A stretch of DNA of 64,000 nucleotides from an uncultured Oscillospiraceae bacterium (GTDB lineage Bacteria > Bacillota > Clostridia > Oscillospirales > Oscillospiraceae): assembly GCA_910588045.1 (NCBI GenBank), contig CAJUPS010000003.1, positions 1 to 64,000 on the forward strand, read 5' to 3'. The notes beneath the pieces are model-generated. The model did not search any database. It was not told where the DNA came from and saw only the letters and a list, made by a program, of their open reading frames with translations. Made by a program: the position numbers and the translations under genes. Positions 49,021 through 57,463 of the stretch are shown here, piece after piece (the first letter of the stretch is position 1; each line of letters opens with the position of its first letter).

Positions 49021-50622
49021 ATGCGGGGCTTAGGGAAGTATATCCGGCTGTCCGATCAGGACGATGATTGCCGTCCGGGAGAAAAAACCGAGAGCAACAG
49101 CGTGGCGAATCAGCGTCTGCTTCTGGACCAGTTTATTGCCAACGATCCCGAACTGGCGGGGTGCCGCGCTCTGGAATTTCTGGATGACGGACACACAGGA
49201 ACGAATTTCGACCGGCCCGGCGTGCAGGCTTTGTTTGCGGCGGTCCGTCATAGAGAGATCGACTGCATTATCGTAAAGGACCTCTCCCGTTTTGGCCGGG
49301 ACAGCCTGGAAGTGGGCGAATACCTGGAAAGGGTCTTTCCGCTGCTTCAGGTGCGTTTTATTGCGGTCAACGACGGTTTTGACAGCCGGAAAAAACAGTA
49401 TGGGACAGCGGGCGATCTGGACATCGGCGTGCGGAATCTAATCAACGAACTATATAGCCGAAATGTGTCCGTTAATGTACGAACCGCAAAACGGCAATAC
49501 GCCGCTCGTGGTGAATGTATTGCGGCATACCCTTTTTACGGCTACGTCAAAGGGGCAGAAAATCGCCGTCAGCTTGAAATTGACCCGCCTGCCGCAGATA
49601 CGGTCCGCATGATTTTCCGCCTGTGGCTGGAAGGCCATTCTACGGCGGATATTGCGGAATCGCTGAACGCCCGGCAGGTCCCTTCGCCCTCCATGCGTAA
49701 GCGGCAGCTTGGCGCAAAGCGGGCAAACTGGAGCAAACTGCGGGAGGAAGTCCCCTGGACAGCATCGGCAATTCGGATTATCCTGCAAAATGAGCGATAT
49801 ACCGGCAAGCTGATTAGCATTCGCACAATGCGAAAAGAAATCGGCAAGCGAGAACAAGCAACAGTCCCCAAGGAGGACTGGATCGTTGTGCCTGATGCGT
49901 TTGAGGCAATTATTTCTGAGGATGATTTTCACCGGGCGCAAGCGCTTTTTCGTACTGTACCTCGGACACTGGCGACGCCGGTTAAGAAAAGTAATACCCA
50001 ACCGCTGTTTTCCCGGAAAGTGTTTTGCGGTGTATGTGGATTGGGCCTGTCTCGCCAAAAAGCAAGCCGGCCATATTATCGGTGCAATGCGCCCAAGGGT
50101 CCGCTTACGGAACGGTGTAAGGCGATCCGGATTTCCGAAGAGGATTTGAAAGCGTATGTTTTGGAAGAGATTCGGAACCATGCCGCCGCTGCCTGCGTTG
50201 AAAAACCGGCTGACATAGCGGCGGATGCAGGCGCCATCCAGGATAGGATCACTGCATTGGAGCAGAAAATCGAAAAGCATTGGTCCGCGAAGAAGGACGC
50301 TTTTGTAAAGCGAAACGGCGGGCTGATTTCTCAAGCGGAGTTTGACCGTATTTCCGCAGAGAGAGGTAGGAAAATCCAGCAGCTGCGGGCAGAACTGGAA
50401 TCTCTGAATCATACCGTTGCGACAGCGCGGCTGCCAGCGCCTCAAAATCCCGATAAGCTGACCGATGCTGCCGGTGCGAAGGAGCTGACCCGCGAAATGA
50501 TGGATGAGTTAATTCGGTCTATTCATGTGTTTGAGGACGGACGGATAAAGACTGTGTGGAACGCCCCGGAGGGCGTAGGAAAGATGGTACAGGCTCCGTT
50601 CGGAAAAGGAGAAGCAGAATGA
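49021..50622 (+). CDS. large serine recombinase 3
   Basis: This 533-residue protein has KYIRLSDQDDDC with the catalytic Ser close to the start and CIIVKDLSRFGRDSLEVGEY next. The recombinase domain continues, with a zinc ribbon (KVFCGVCGLGLSRQK, then YRCNAPKG) and a coiled coil (~400-470). The end overlaps the next gene by ATGA. Three complete recombinases in one operon suggest that they act as a set, each on one site or as hetero-oligomers, as in some clostridial and staphylococcal elements. Confidence 0.93.
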   Translation: MRGLGKYIRLSDQDDDCRPGEKTESNSVANQRLLLDQFIANDPELAGCRALEFLDDGHTGTNFDRPGVQALFAAVRHREIDCIIVKDLSRFGRDSLEVGEYLERVFPLLQVRFIAVNDGFDSRKKQYGTAGDLDIGVRNLINELYSRNVSVNVRTAKRQYAARGECIAAYPFYGYVKGAENRRQLEIDPPAADTVRMIFRLWLEGHSTADIAESLNARQVPSPSMRKRQLGAKRANWSKLREEVPWTASAIRIILQNERYTGKLISIRTMRKEIGKREQATVPKEDWIVVPDAFEAIISEDDFHRAQALFRTVPRTLATPVKKSNTQPLFSRKVFCGVCGLGLSRQKASRPYYRCNAPKGPLTERCKAIRISEEDLKAYVLEEIRNHAAAACVEKPADIAADAGAIQDRITALEQKIEKHWSAKKDAFVKRNGGLISQAEFDRISAERGRKIQQLRAELESLNHTVATARLPAPQNPDKLTDAAGAKELTREMMDELIRSIHVFEDGRIKTVWNAPEGVGKMVQAPFGKGEAE

Positions 50623-50963
50623 AGGTTTTTATTTATCATCGTATAGACAGCAGCAGTCTAAATGATATGGACCGGGAGCTGATGAACTGCCATCTCAGCT
50701 GCTTGAAAAAGGCCGCAGAGCGTCATGGACATACAGTTGTGGGGATGTTTCATGATTTTGCAAACGGGCTTTCCCTCGAACGGCCTGGGCTTGGTTCCCT
50801 TCTGGATGCCGTTGATGGTAGAAGCGCTGAGGGTGTCGTGGTAAAGGACTTTTCCAGAATTGGCCGAGATGGGTTTACGGCGAAGCAGATCCAAAGGCGG
50901 CTGAGGTCGGCAGGATGCCGCGTCTTTGTCGAAGGTGATTTCCGCAGGAAAGGATGTGACTGA
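50619..50963 (+). CDS. stand-alone resolvase-like domain, catalytic Ser replaced
   Basis: This 114-residue protein covers only the resolvase N-terminal domain (VFIYHRIDSSSLNDMDREL, then GVVVKDFSRIGRDGFTAKQI). Where the active recombinases have Y-x-R-x-S, this has YHRIDSS, so the catalytic Ser is replaced by Asp (with Ser next to it). The domain ends after FVEGDFRRKG, before the recombinase domain. It overlaps recombinase 3 by ATGA and starts with a proper ATG, so it is a designed cistron and not a fragment. A dominant-negative, accessory or directionality role is inferred. Confidence 0.85.
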   Translation: MKVFIYHRIDSSSLNDMDRELMNCHLSCLKKAAERHGHTVVGMFHDFANGLSLERPGLGSLLDAVDGRSAEGVVVKDFSRIGRDGFTAKQIQRRLRSAGCRVFVEGDFRRKGCD

Positions 50964-51125
50964 GTGGGATCTCTGTGCTATATGTGTCCGCAGTGGAATG
51001 ACTGGCTGGGGCGATGTGACGCTCCATTCTGGTGCCCCGATAAAGAGGCCGTCAACGCTTCTTACGATACATTTTTTTCAGAGGATCTGATTCCTGATTC
51101 TGAAAGCGGTAACTTTACTATATGA
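50964..51125 (+). CDS. 53-residue Cys-rich small protein
   Basis: GTG 50964 directly follows the stop of the resolvase-like gene (TGA then GTG), with AGGAAAGG upstream. The product begins SLCYMCPQWNDWLGRC, then DAPFWCPDKEAVNASYD, with four Cys as CxxC and CxxxxxC. It ends DSESGNFTI. A zinc-binding fold fits the Cys spacing. It is the last cistron of the recombinase operon, but could also be the chance tail of the element end. Confidence 0.5.
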   Translation: MGSLCYMCPQWNDWLGRCDAPFWCPDKEAVNASYDTFFSEDLIPDSESGNFTI

Positions 51126-51170
51126 AACCATAAAAATTTGTCAAATTTTTTGTTGTTTCCCTCTTGACAC

Positions 51171-52611
51171 TTTCAGACGAGGGTATTTCCGGGACAAGCA
51201 CAAAAAAGCGGGATAGTTTCAATCGGATGATCGCGGAAGCCAAAGCGGGGCGCTTTGACTTCATCATCACGAAAGAAATATCCCGCTTTTCCCGTTCTAC
51301 TCTGGACAGCATCCAGTACACACAGGAGCTTCTGGAGCATGATGTGGGCGTATTCTTTCAGAACGACAACATTAACACCTTGGACAGTGACAGCGAGTTC
51401 CGGCTGGTGGTCATGGCCGGGGTTGCGCAGGACGAAGTGCGAAAGCTCTCCGAGCGGCTGAAATTCGGCTTCCGGCAAGCTATTAAAAACGGTCATGTGC
51501 TGGGTAACGATAAATTGTGGGGCTACGATAAGAAAGACTGCGTACTGACGATCAACGAAATGGAAGCCCAGGCGGTACGGCGGATCTTCGATCTCTATGC
51601 CAACCAGCAGTTAGGTGTCCGGCGAATCTCACAAGTGTTGTATGATGAGGGATTCACCAGCCGGAAAGGGAACGAGTTCAACTCACTGACCATCCGGCAT
51701 ATCCTCTGCAATCCCAAGTATAAAGGCTGGTATTGCGCCAACAAATCTCAAACGGTGGACTACCGCAGCAAGCGGAAAATATTCCTGAACGAGGACGAGT
51801 GGGTCATGTACCCGGACCCATCCATCCCTGCCATCGTATCAGAAGAGTTATGGGATCGGGCCAATGCTCTTTACAAACGCCGCAGCGAACAGGCACGTAC
51901 CCACCAAAGCAGGGCAGAGTTTCACAACCGTTACCCCTACAGCGGCAAAATCATCTGTGAAGAGCACGGAACCAGCTTCCATCGCCATACGATCAAGAGC
52001 AAGTCCGGGGAAAAAGAGGTCTGGCAGTGCAAAATCTACCACGCAAAGGGGAAGTCCGCCTGCTCGGCACCGCAGCTGCGAACAACAGAGCTGAATCAGA
52101 TTATGGCGCAGATATTTAATCAGCTTGCAAAAAACAGGCAGGCAATCGTGGACGCGGTGGTGAAGGTCATCCAGGCCGTTCCAGATGAGTATGACTATGC
52201 CAGGGATGCACAGCGGCTGGAAGCTGAAATTACGGATTTATCCGCTAAAAAAGACCGGCTGCTGGAATTGAGCATTGCCGGAGCAATCACTGTTGCGGAA
52301 TTCAAACGCCGCAATGATAGCTTTAACAAACAGATACAGGGTCGGGAGGACCAGATGGAAGCATTGCAGGCAGAGGAAGAGAAAAGCAGATGCTCAAAAG
52401 AGCAGCTTGCCGCAATCAAAGCCGCTGTTGAACAAGAGCTGTCCTTTAGCAGCGGAATAAATTCTGCCTTGGTAACAACAATCCTTGACCGCATTGTAGT
52501 CAAAAGAGAGAGCACCAAAGAAAGTATTCACCTTGACATTCATCTGAAATTCGGCGGCCCGTGGGAGGCCGCTTTCCAGCGGGAAAAATCCTCCCTTGTG
52601 GGTATCCGTTT
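51171..52611 (+). pseudogene. serine recombinase lacking its catalytic N-terminus
   Basis: The open frame (51164-52651) starts at SDEGISGTSTKKRDSFNRM, which normally lies ~60 residues into a serine recombinase, so the catalytic Ser part is missing. The rest is intact: FIITKEISRFSRSTLDSIQY, then the recombinase domain, PYSGKIICEEHGTSF and a coiled coil. The frame runs on at its end into the sigma-factor fragment in another frame. DNA just before 51171 looks unrelated (TTTGTTGTTTCCCTCTTGAC). This fits insertion of another element, probably the one whose recombinase operon ends at 51125. Confidence 0.82.
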
Positions 52612-54513
52612 AAGAAATATTACACCCAGAGTGTGGACCAGGACGATTTGATCTCCATCGGAACCATCGGACTGATCAAGGGCATTTCTAGTTATAAACC
52701 GGAGAAAAACGTGCGGCTTGCTACCTATGCGGCCAGGTGCATTGAAAATGCTATCCTCTCGCAACGGCTCCACATTCCCCCCTTCAGCCGCTTCATCAAA
52801 ATTTTCTTCTTCGCTATTTTTTGACGTTATTTCCCCAATTCCGATTGGTGTTTCTGGAAATTCATACTTATAATTTGATCCAAACAGAACGAGGTGAGCA
52901 TTCTTTCCATCCCAAATGACTTGTTTTACAATCGTGCGGATTGCTGCGCGTTTTTGTTCTACTGTCATTTGGTCTACCGTGTTTTTGAAAGTTGACAGCA
53001 TCTGGGCCAAGAGATCAAACTCTATTTCTGACCAAGCATTGCTTGAGGTCAGCTCTTCCAGTTCTGCTAAGCGCCGTTTTAGAGCTTCACCTTTATTATG
53101 CAAGTCATCAATCTGTTCCATAATGTAGTCTTCCGCAGAAGTACCAGATGCTTTTCCTAACGCAGAGACCAATCCTTTGATTTCATCGCCATTTTCAGAA
53201 ATTTTACTTTTTAGCTCGGCAATCTCATTGTCATATTCTTGCCTGTCACCCATTAAGACTTGTTTGCTGCGCTCTAACTGGCGAAAAAGGTCCGAATGAT
53301 CCTCGCTCAGCAATTTCAACTGCTCAATGACATCCGCATCCAAAATATTTCCGTTGCAATTTTTTATGTTGCAGATATGGCTTCTGCTGCGCTCTTTTGT
53401 GGAGCACAAATAGGTGTAAATTAAATCTCCCTTTGTGTTTACTCGCTGAGATATTTTTGGACGCATATAATCGCGGCAGTTTCCACAGACCAGCAACCCA
53501 GAGAGCAGCGCAACATTACTGCGTGGTTTCTTGTAGCTCTTGGATTTATTTCGTTCCAAAATTTTCTGTACCTTTACCCATGTAGCTCCTTCGATTGCGC
53601 CTTCGTGCTTGCCAACGGATACAATCCATTCCTCCATTGGCTTGATCTGGTTTGCCTTTCCAGGTTGCTGCAAAGTGCGGTTGTAGGCCATAATGCCATG
53701 AACGCCATCAAACTCTTCTTTATCCGAAAACAAATCAACATTCTTTTCTTTCAGATAATTGTAGGCAAATTCATCTGCAATCATATATACCGGGTTTGAG
53801 AGTATCCCCTTAATGGCAAAACGGGTAAACTGATTTCCATATTTAGTGCTATATCCATTTTGCAACAGGAATGTTTCTGTTTTCGTCAAAGAACCAGTTT
53901 CAAGAAATTTATCGAAAATGAGCTTAACAAGGTGGATTTCTTTAGGGACAGTTTTCAGTTTACAGGCTTTCTTGGTTTTTCCATCAATGGTTACACTGGA
54001 TACGCTTTCCGACTGATAGCCTGTAGGTGGAACTCCACCTAGCCAACGCCCTGTTTTCGATAGCTCGTGCATATTGTCACGGATTCGTTCAGCAATCGTT
54101 TCACGCTCCAGCTGAGAAAAAACAGAAGAAATATACATCATGGCTCGTCCCATAGGAGAAGATGTATCAAACTGCTCCTTTATGGAGATAAAGTCAATTT
54201 TCATTCCATTCAGTTTTTCAATCAGTTTTGCAAAATCTCCGATATTACGGCTGATTCGGTCAAGACGATAGACGACAATGGCTTGAAATTCTTTTTCCTT
54301 TGCCTCAGCCATCATTTTTTTGAACTGAGGGCGTTCCAGGTTGCCTCCAGAGAAACCTTCATCTTCATATACCAAAACACGATTAGCTGCATCTTCTCCG
54401 AAATGTAAGCGTATGTACTGTTTGCACATTTCTATTTGGTTTTCAATACTTTCACCTTTGCCGGTAAACTTCGATTTTCGAGAGTAAATCACAATTTGCC
54501 CTGTATCTTTCAT
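52540..54513 (-). CDS. serine recombinase of an element inserted next to a sigma-K-like fragment
   Basis: GGAGG before ATG 54513 gives 657 codons. VIYSRKSKFTGKGESIENQI holds the catalytic Ser, and AIVVYRLDRISRNIGDFAKL the Arg motif. A zinc-ribbon region (LLVCGNCRDYMRPKI) and a long coiled coil follow. The C-terminal ~70 residues are antisense reading of the neighbouring sigma fragment and recombinase tail; the natural end is probably soon after VEPLREDS, near 52755. In other words the insertion junction lies within the reading frame. The gene is AT-richer than the surrounding conjugation genes. Its promoter is at 54550-54578. Confidence 0.88.
   Translation of the reverse strand: MKDTGQIVIYSRKSKFTGKGESIENQIEMCKQYIRLHFGEDAANRVLVYEDEGFSGGNLERPQFKKMMAEAKEKEFQAIVVYRLDRISRNIGDFAKLIEKLNGMKIDFISIKEQFDTSSPMGRAMMYISSVFSQLERETIAERIRDNMHELSKTGRWLGGVPPTGYQSESVSSVTIDGKTKKACKLKTVPKEIHLVKLIFDKFLETGSLTKTETFLLQNGYSTKYGNQFTRFAIKGILSNPVYMIADEFAYNYLKEKNVDLFSDKEEFDGVHGIMAYNRTLQQPGKANQIKPMEEWIVSVGKHEGAIEGATWVKVQKILERNKSKSYKKPRSNVALLSGLLVCGNCRDYMRPKISQRVNTKGDLIYTYLCSTKERSRSHICNIKNCNGNILDADVIEQLKLLSEDHSDLFRQLERSKQVLMGDRQEYDNEIAELKSKISENGDEIKGLVSALGKASGTSAEDYIMEQIDDLHNKGEALKRRLAELEELTSSNAWSEIEFDLLAQMLSTFKNTVDQMTVEQKRAAIRTIVKQVIWDGKNAHLVLFGSNYKYEFPETPIGIGEITSKNSEEENFDEAAEGGNVEPLREDSIFNAPGRIGSKPHVFLRFITRNALDQSDGSDGDQIVLVHTLGVIFLKRIPTREDFSRWKAASHGPPNFR
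52612..52749 (+). pseudogene. 46-codon fragment of a sigma-K-like sporulation sigma factor
   Basis: The plus strand reads KKYYTQSVDQDDLISIGTI, GLIKGISSYKPEKNVRLATY, AARCIEN. This is region 2 of SigK/SigE-type sigma factors (compare DLISIGTIGLIKG and LATYAARCIENEIL in sigma-K). It ends abruptly at AATG (52747-52750). That matches the position where skin-type elements split sigK in Bacillus and clostridia. The beginning and the rest of the gene are missing from the window. The upstream flank is a decapitated recombinase gene and the downstream flank is the opposed recombinase. Confidence 0.85.
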
Positions 54514-54549
54514 TTTGTGGCACCTCCGTTGCGGTACAATTTCAATTAT

Positions 54550-54578
54550 TTTATAACATAATGGACCGTTTTTGTAAA
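54550..54578 (-). promoter_or_regulatory. sigma-A-type promoter for opposed recombinase
   Basis: On the minus strand TTTACA, 17 bp, TATAAA. It lies about 35 bp before ATG 54513. Confidence 0.75.
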
Positions 54579-54706
54579 GGGGGAATGGATAAAACACATC
54601 TAAAAATATTCAGACAAATAAAATGATCTGCAAAAGTTTCTACCTGTTTGCCGGCAGAAAATTCCGCCGGCGAGGACTTTTGTTTCACTAAAATCCTGCG
54701 GGAGCT

Positions 54707-54748
54707 AACGCCCTGGCCGCTGACGATAGGCGGCCAGGGCGTTTTTTT
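54707..54748 (+). terminator. strong intrinsic terminator before repA
   Basis: AACGCCCTGGCCGC pairs with GCGGCCAGGGCGTT, followed by TTTTTT, 34 bp before the repA-like start. A second smaller hairpin GCCGGC/GCCGGC precedes it at 54650-54671. It may end read-through or attenuate repA. Confidence 0.8.
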
Positions 54749-54781
54749 GCTTTTTGCCGCAAAGAAAAGGAGGCTGCCAAA

Positions 54782-55798
54782 ATGTCGCTGGAATTAGCGT
54801 ATTTCTACGGCAGTGAAGCCGAGCAGTACAGCTTTTACCGCATCCCCAAGGTCTTACTCACGGACCGGCGCTATAAAGGCGTGTCCATGGAGGCCAAGGT
54901 GCTGTACGGCCTGATGCTGGACCGCATGGGCCTGTCCGTCAGAAACGGCTGGTTGGACGACGAAGGCCGGGTATATATCTACTTCACGCTGGATGATGCG
55001 CTGGCGATGCTGGGCTGCGGCAAGGATAAAGCTGTCCGGTTGTTCAAGGAGCTGGACGCATCCGGTGGCATCGGTCTGATTGAGCGCCGCAAGCAGGGGC
55101 AGGGCCGTCCGGCGCGGATTTACGTCAAGAACTTCACCCTGCCGCCAGACTCCGAAGAATGTACGCCGGCTCCGGCCCCAGAAGAACCGCCGGCTCAGAC
55201 TTCTGAAAAACCGAAGTCTACACTTCGGGGTACGTCCGCCGCCTTGACTTCTGAAATTCCGAAGTCTGCACTTCTGGGAAGCAGAAGCCTAGACTGCGGA
55301 AAAGCCGCCGCAAATAAGACTGATAAGAATAATACTGAATTGAGTGATACTGAGCTATCTATCCATCCCCCAGCCCCCACGTCGTCTCCGGGCCGCCGAT
55401 GGAGGACCAGCCGGGATAGGATGGATCAGATAGACGCTTACAGAGTATTGATCCATGAGAACATCGACTACGGGGCTCTGCTCCGTGACCATCCCTACGA
55501 CGCGGACCTGATAGACGGCTATGTGGAGCTGATGGTGGAGGTCTGCTGTACCCAGCGGGAAGCTGTCCGGGTTAACCAGGAGGAGCTGCCTGCCGCAGTT
55601 GTCCGCAGCCGGTTTCTGAAGCTGAACCGGGAACATATCCTATACGTCATGGAGGCCATGCAGAGAAATACCACGCAGGTGGCAAACATCCGGGCCTATA
55701 CCCTCTCGGCGCTCTACAACGCGCCGGTGACTATTGGGCAGTATTACACGTCTCAGGTCAGCCACGATATGGCCCAGGACTGGGAGGTGGGAACATGA
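54782..55798 (+). CDS. RepA-like replication initiator
   Basis: This 338-residue protein starts FYGSEAEQYSFYRIPKVLLT and RYKGVSMEAKVLYGLMLDR, then FTLDDALAMLGCGKDKAVRL. It is the RepA N-terminal domain found in low-copy plasmids and Tn1549-like conjugative elements. A Pro-rich linker (PAPAPEEPPAQTSEKPK) with two near-identical blocks (KSTLRGTSAALTSEIPKSA) leads to a C-terminal helical domain (IDAYRVLIHENIDYGALLRD). AAAGGAGG precedes ATG 54782. Its stop overlaps the radical SAM gene (ATGA). It probably drives transient replication of the excised element. Confidence 0.92.
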   Translation: MSLELAYFYGSEAEQYSFYRIPKVLLTDRRYKGVSMEAKVLYGLMLDRMGLSVRNGWLDDEGRVYIYFTLDDALAMLGCGKDKAVRLFKELDASGGIGLIERRKQGQGRPARIYVKNFTLPPDSEECTPAPAPEEPPAQTSEKPKSTLRGTSAALTSEIPKSALLGSRSLDCGKAAANKTDKNNTELSDTELSIHPPAPTSSPGRRWRTSRDRMDQIDAYRVLIHENIDYGALLRDHPYDADLIDGYVELMVEVCCTQREAVRVNQEELPAAVVRSRFLKLNREHILYVMEAMQRNTTQVANIRAYTLSALYNAPVTIGQYYTSQVSHDMAQDWEVGT

Positions 55799-56697
55799 AA
55801 ATTGGCCTTGTGGATGTAGACGGCCACAGCGGATTTCCCAATTTGGCTCTCATGCGGCTGTCGGCCTGGCATAAGGCCCGAGGCGATGACGTGGAATGGT
55901 GGGACGGCTTCACCCACTACGACCGGGCGTATTTGTCCAAGGTGTTCACGTTTACCCCGGACTTCGATACCGTGATCGACGCGGACGAAATCATCACTGG
56001 CGGAACCGGCTACAAGGACTATACCAGCCTGCCGTCCGAAGTGGAGGCCACCCCGCCGGATTACAGCATCTACCCACACTACCAGCGGGCTGTTGGCTTC
56101 CTGACCCGTGGGTGCGTCCGTGACTGTCCCTGGTGTATCGTCCCTCGCAAGGAGGGCTATATCCACCCGGCGGCCACCTGGGAGAAAATTAGACGCCCGG
56201 ACAGCCGTGAGATCGTCTTTCTGGACAACAATGTTTTGGCCTCTGAACATGGCCTGGAGCAGATTGACCGCATGGGCGGCGAGCCGGTGTGGGTGGACTT
56301 CAATCAGGGCTTGGACGCCCGGCTGATTACCCCAGAGAGCGCCGCGCTTCTGGCCGGCCTCCACTGGATACGGTTCGTCCGCCTGTCCTGCGACACCAGC
56401 GCCATTCTGCCAGTCATCGAGCAGGCCACGGCCTATCTCCGTGAGGCTGGGGTGGCCCCATCCCGGTTCTGGGCCTATGTGCTGGTGCAGGATGTACCCG
56501 ACGCCCACCGGCGCGTGTTGGCTCTGGAGAAAATGGGGATCACGCCCTTTGCGCAGCCCTATCGGGACTATGACGGTGGGGAACCGCCCAACGAGCAGAA
56601 AGCCTTTGCCCGTTGGGTCAATATCAGGTCTGTCCACAACTCATGTACCTGGGAAAATTATAACGATGCAAGGAGGAGAACACGAAATGGCAGGTAA
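55795..56697 (+). CDS. radical SAM protein of conjugative element
   Basis: In this 300-residue protein, GFLTRGCVRDCPWCIVPRKE carries the C-x3-C-x2-C iron-sulfur motif. The N-terminal part (IGLVDVDGHSGFPNLALMRL, TVIDADEIITGGTGYKDY) looks like a B12-binding-like fold, usual for this radical SAM subgroup. The TIM-barrel half continues with VFLDNNVLASEHGLEQIDRM. Radical SAM genes recur in this position in Tn1549-like elements with no known substrate. It overlaps repA (ATGA) and the next gene by 11 bp. Confidence 0.88.
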   Translation: MKIGLVDVDGHSGFPNLALMRLSAWHKARGDDVEWWDGFTHYDRAYLSKVFTFTPDFDTVIDADEIITGGTGYKDYTSLPSEVEATPPDYSIYPHYQRAVGFLTRGCVRDCPWCIVPRKEGYIHPAATWEKIRRPDSREIVFLDNNVLASEHGLEQIDRMGGEPVWVDFNQGLDARLITPESAALLAGLHWIRFVRLSCDTSAILPVIEQATAYLREAGVAPSRFWAYVLVQDVPDAHRRVLALEKMGITPFAQPYRDYDGGEPPNEQKAFARWVNIRSVHNSCTWENYNDARRRTRNGR

Positions 56698-57226
56698 ACG
56701 CACGAAAAAGGCTCCGGCGGAGGATTCCCGCTACCACGACACTTGGAGGCTGCTGAAAAAGTACCGGGATGTGGTATGGAGCATGGAATTGTCCGTCCAG
56801 CAGGTGAAAAAGGAATTTGAGATCGAGTACGGCAGGACCATTGAGGACTTCCTGGAGTCCGCCTATCTGGCCGGGGCCGATCTGGGCGGCACCAAATTTG
56901 AGAATTATGCCCGGTGCATCGAGCGGAGCAACCAGATGCTCAAACTGCTTGACAATGCGGTGAATATCCTCCGCACCCGGCACAAGAGCGGCGAAACCTA
57001 TTACTGGCTGTTGTACCATACCTTCTTATCCCCTCAGCAGCTGGACAATGTAAACGAGATCATCGAACAGCTCCAGCCGCACATTCGGGACATCAGCCGG
57101 GCTACTTACTATCGAAAGCGGGAACAGGCGGTGGCGGCTTTGAGTTCCATCCTCTGGGGCTATTCCTCCAAGGACTGTTTGGCGCTGCTGGATGATTTTT
57201 TCCCCGATGTGGAGACGGAAATTTAA
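56687..57226 (+). CDS. HTH-containing protein of conjugative element
   Basis: AGGAGG before ATG 56687 gives 179 residues. The protein is helical and charged (WRLLKKYRDVVWSMELSVQQ, FENYARCIERSNQMLKLLDN). ISRATYYRKREQAVAALSSI near the C-terminus resembles the helix-turn-helix of phage ArpU/RinA-type sigma-like regulators. It may activate the type IV secretion operon, whose promoter begins 63 bp downstream. The family is uncertain. Confidence 0.72.
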   Translation: MAGKRTKKAPAEDSRYHDTWRLLKKYRDVVWSMELSVQQVKKEFEIEYGRTIEDFLESAYLAGADLGGTKFENYARCIERSNQMLKLLDNAVNILRTRHKSGETYYWLLYHTFLSPQQLDNVNEIIEQLQPHIRDISRATYYRKREQAVAALSSILWGYSSKDCLALLDDFFPDVETEI

Positions 57227-57247
57227 TTTTAAGCTCCCATGAGACAA

Positions 57248-57286
57248 AATTGGGACGGTTTTGATACAGAATTGAGACGGTTTTGA
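57248..57286 (+). promoter_or_regulatory. direct repeats upstream of type IV secretion promoter
   Basis: AATTGGGACGGTTTTGA (57248-57264) and AATTGAGACGGTTTTGA (57270-57286) are 22 bp apart and end just upstream of the -35 hexamer. ACGGTTTTG in each copy matches LytTR-type half-sites in most positions. The spacing of two helical turns suits an activator. Confidence 0.6.
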
Positions 57287-57288
57287 AA

Positions 57289-57317
57289 TTGACATGGGAA
57301 TCCATATATGTTAGACT
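57289..57317 (+). promoter_or_regulatory. sigma-A-type promoter of type IV secretion operon
   Basis: TTGACA (57289-57294), 17 bp, TAGACT (57312-57317). It directly follows the direct repeats. Two terminators lie between it and the first gene. Confidence 0.8.
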
Positions 57318-57362
57318 AAGTATGCTCAAAACTGTAATCACAAGTGAAAACGACAGCGGGAG

Positions 57363-57384
57363 GACGCCGAGGGGCGTCTTTTTT
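57363..57384 (+). terminator. intrinsic terminator in T4SS leader (first)
   Basis: GACGCC pairs with GGCGTC across a 4-base loop, followed by TTTTTT. It is nested in a longer GCGGGAG/CTCCCGC pairing. Confidence 0.75.
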
Positions 57385-57403
57385 CATGCTCCCGCCGCAA
57401 AGG

Positions 57404-57438
57404 ACAGCGCCCAACGCTATGGGCGCTGTTTTCGTTTT
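57404..57438 (+). terminator. intrinsic terminator in T4SS leader (second)
   Basis: ACAGCGCCC pairs with GGGCGCTGT, followed by TTTCGTTTT, 26 bp before the first start codon. Confidence 0.7.
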
Positions 57439-57463
57439 CCGGGACAAAAAAGGAGGTAATTGA

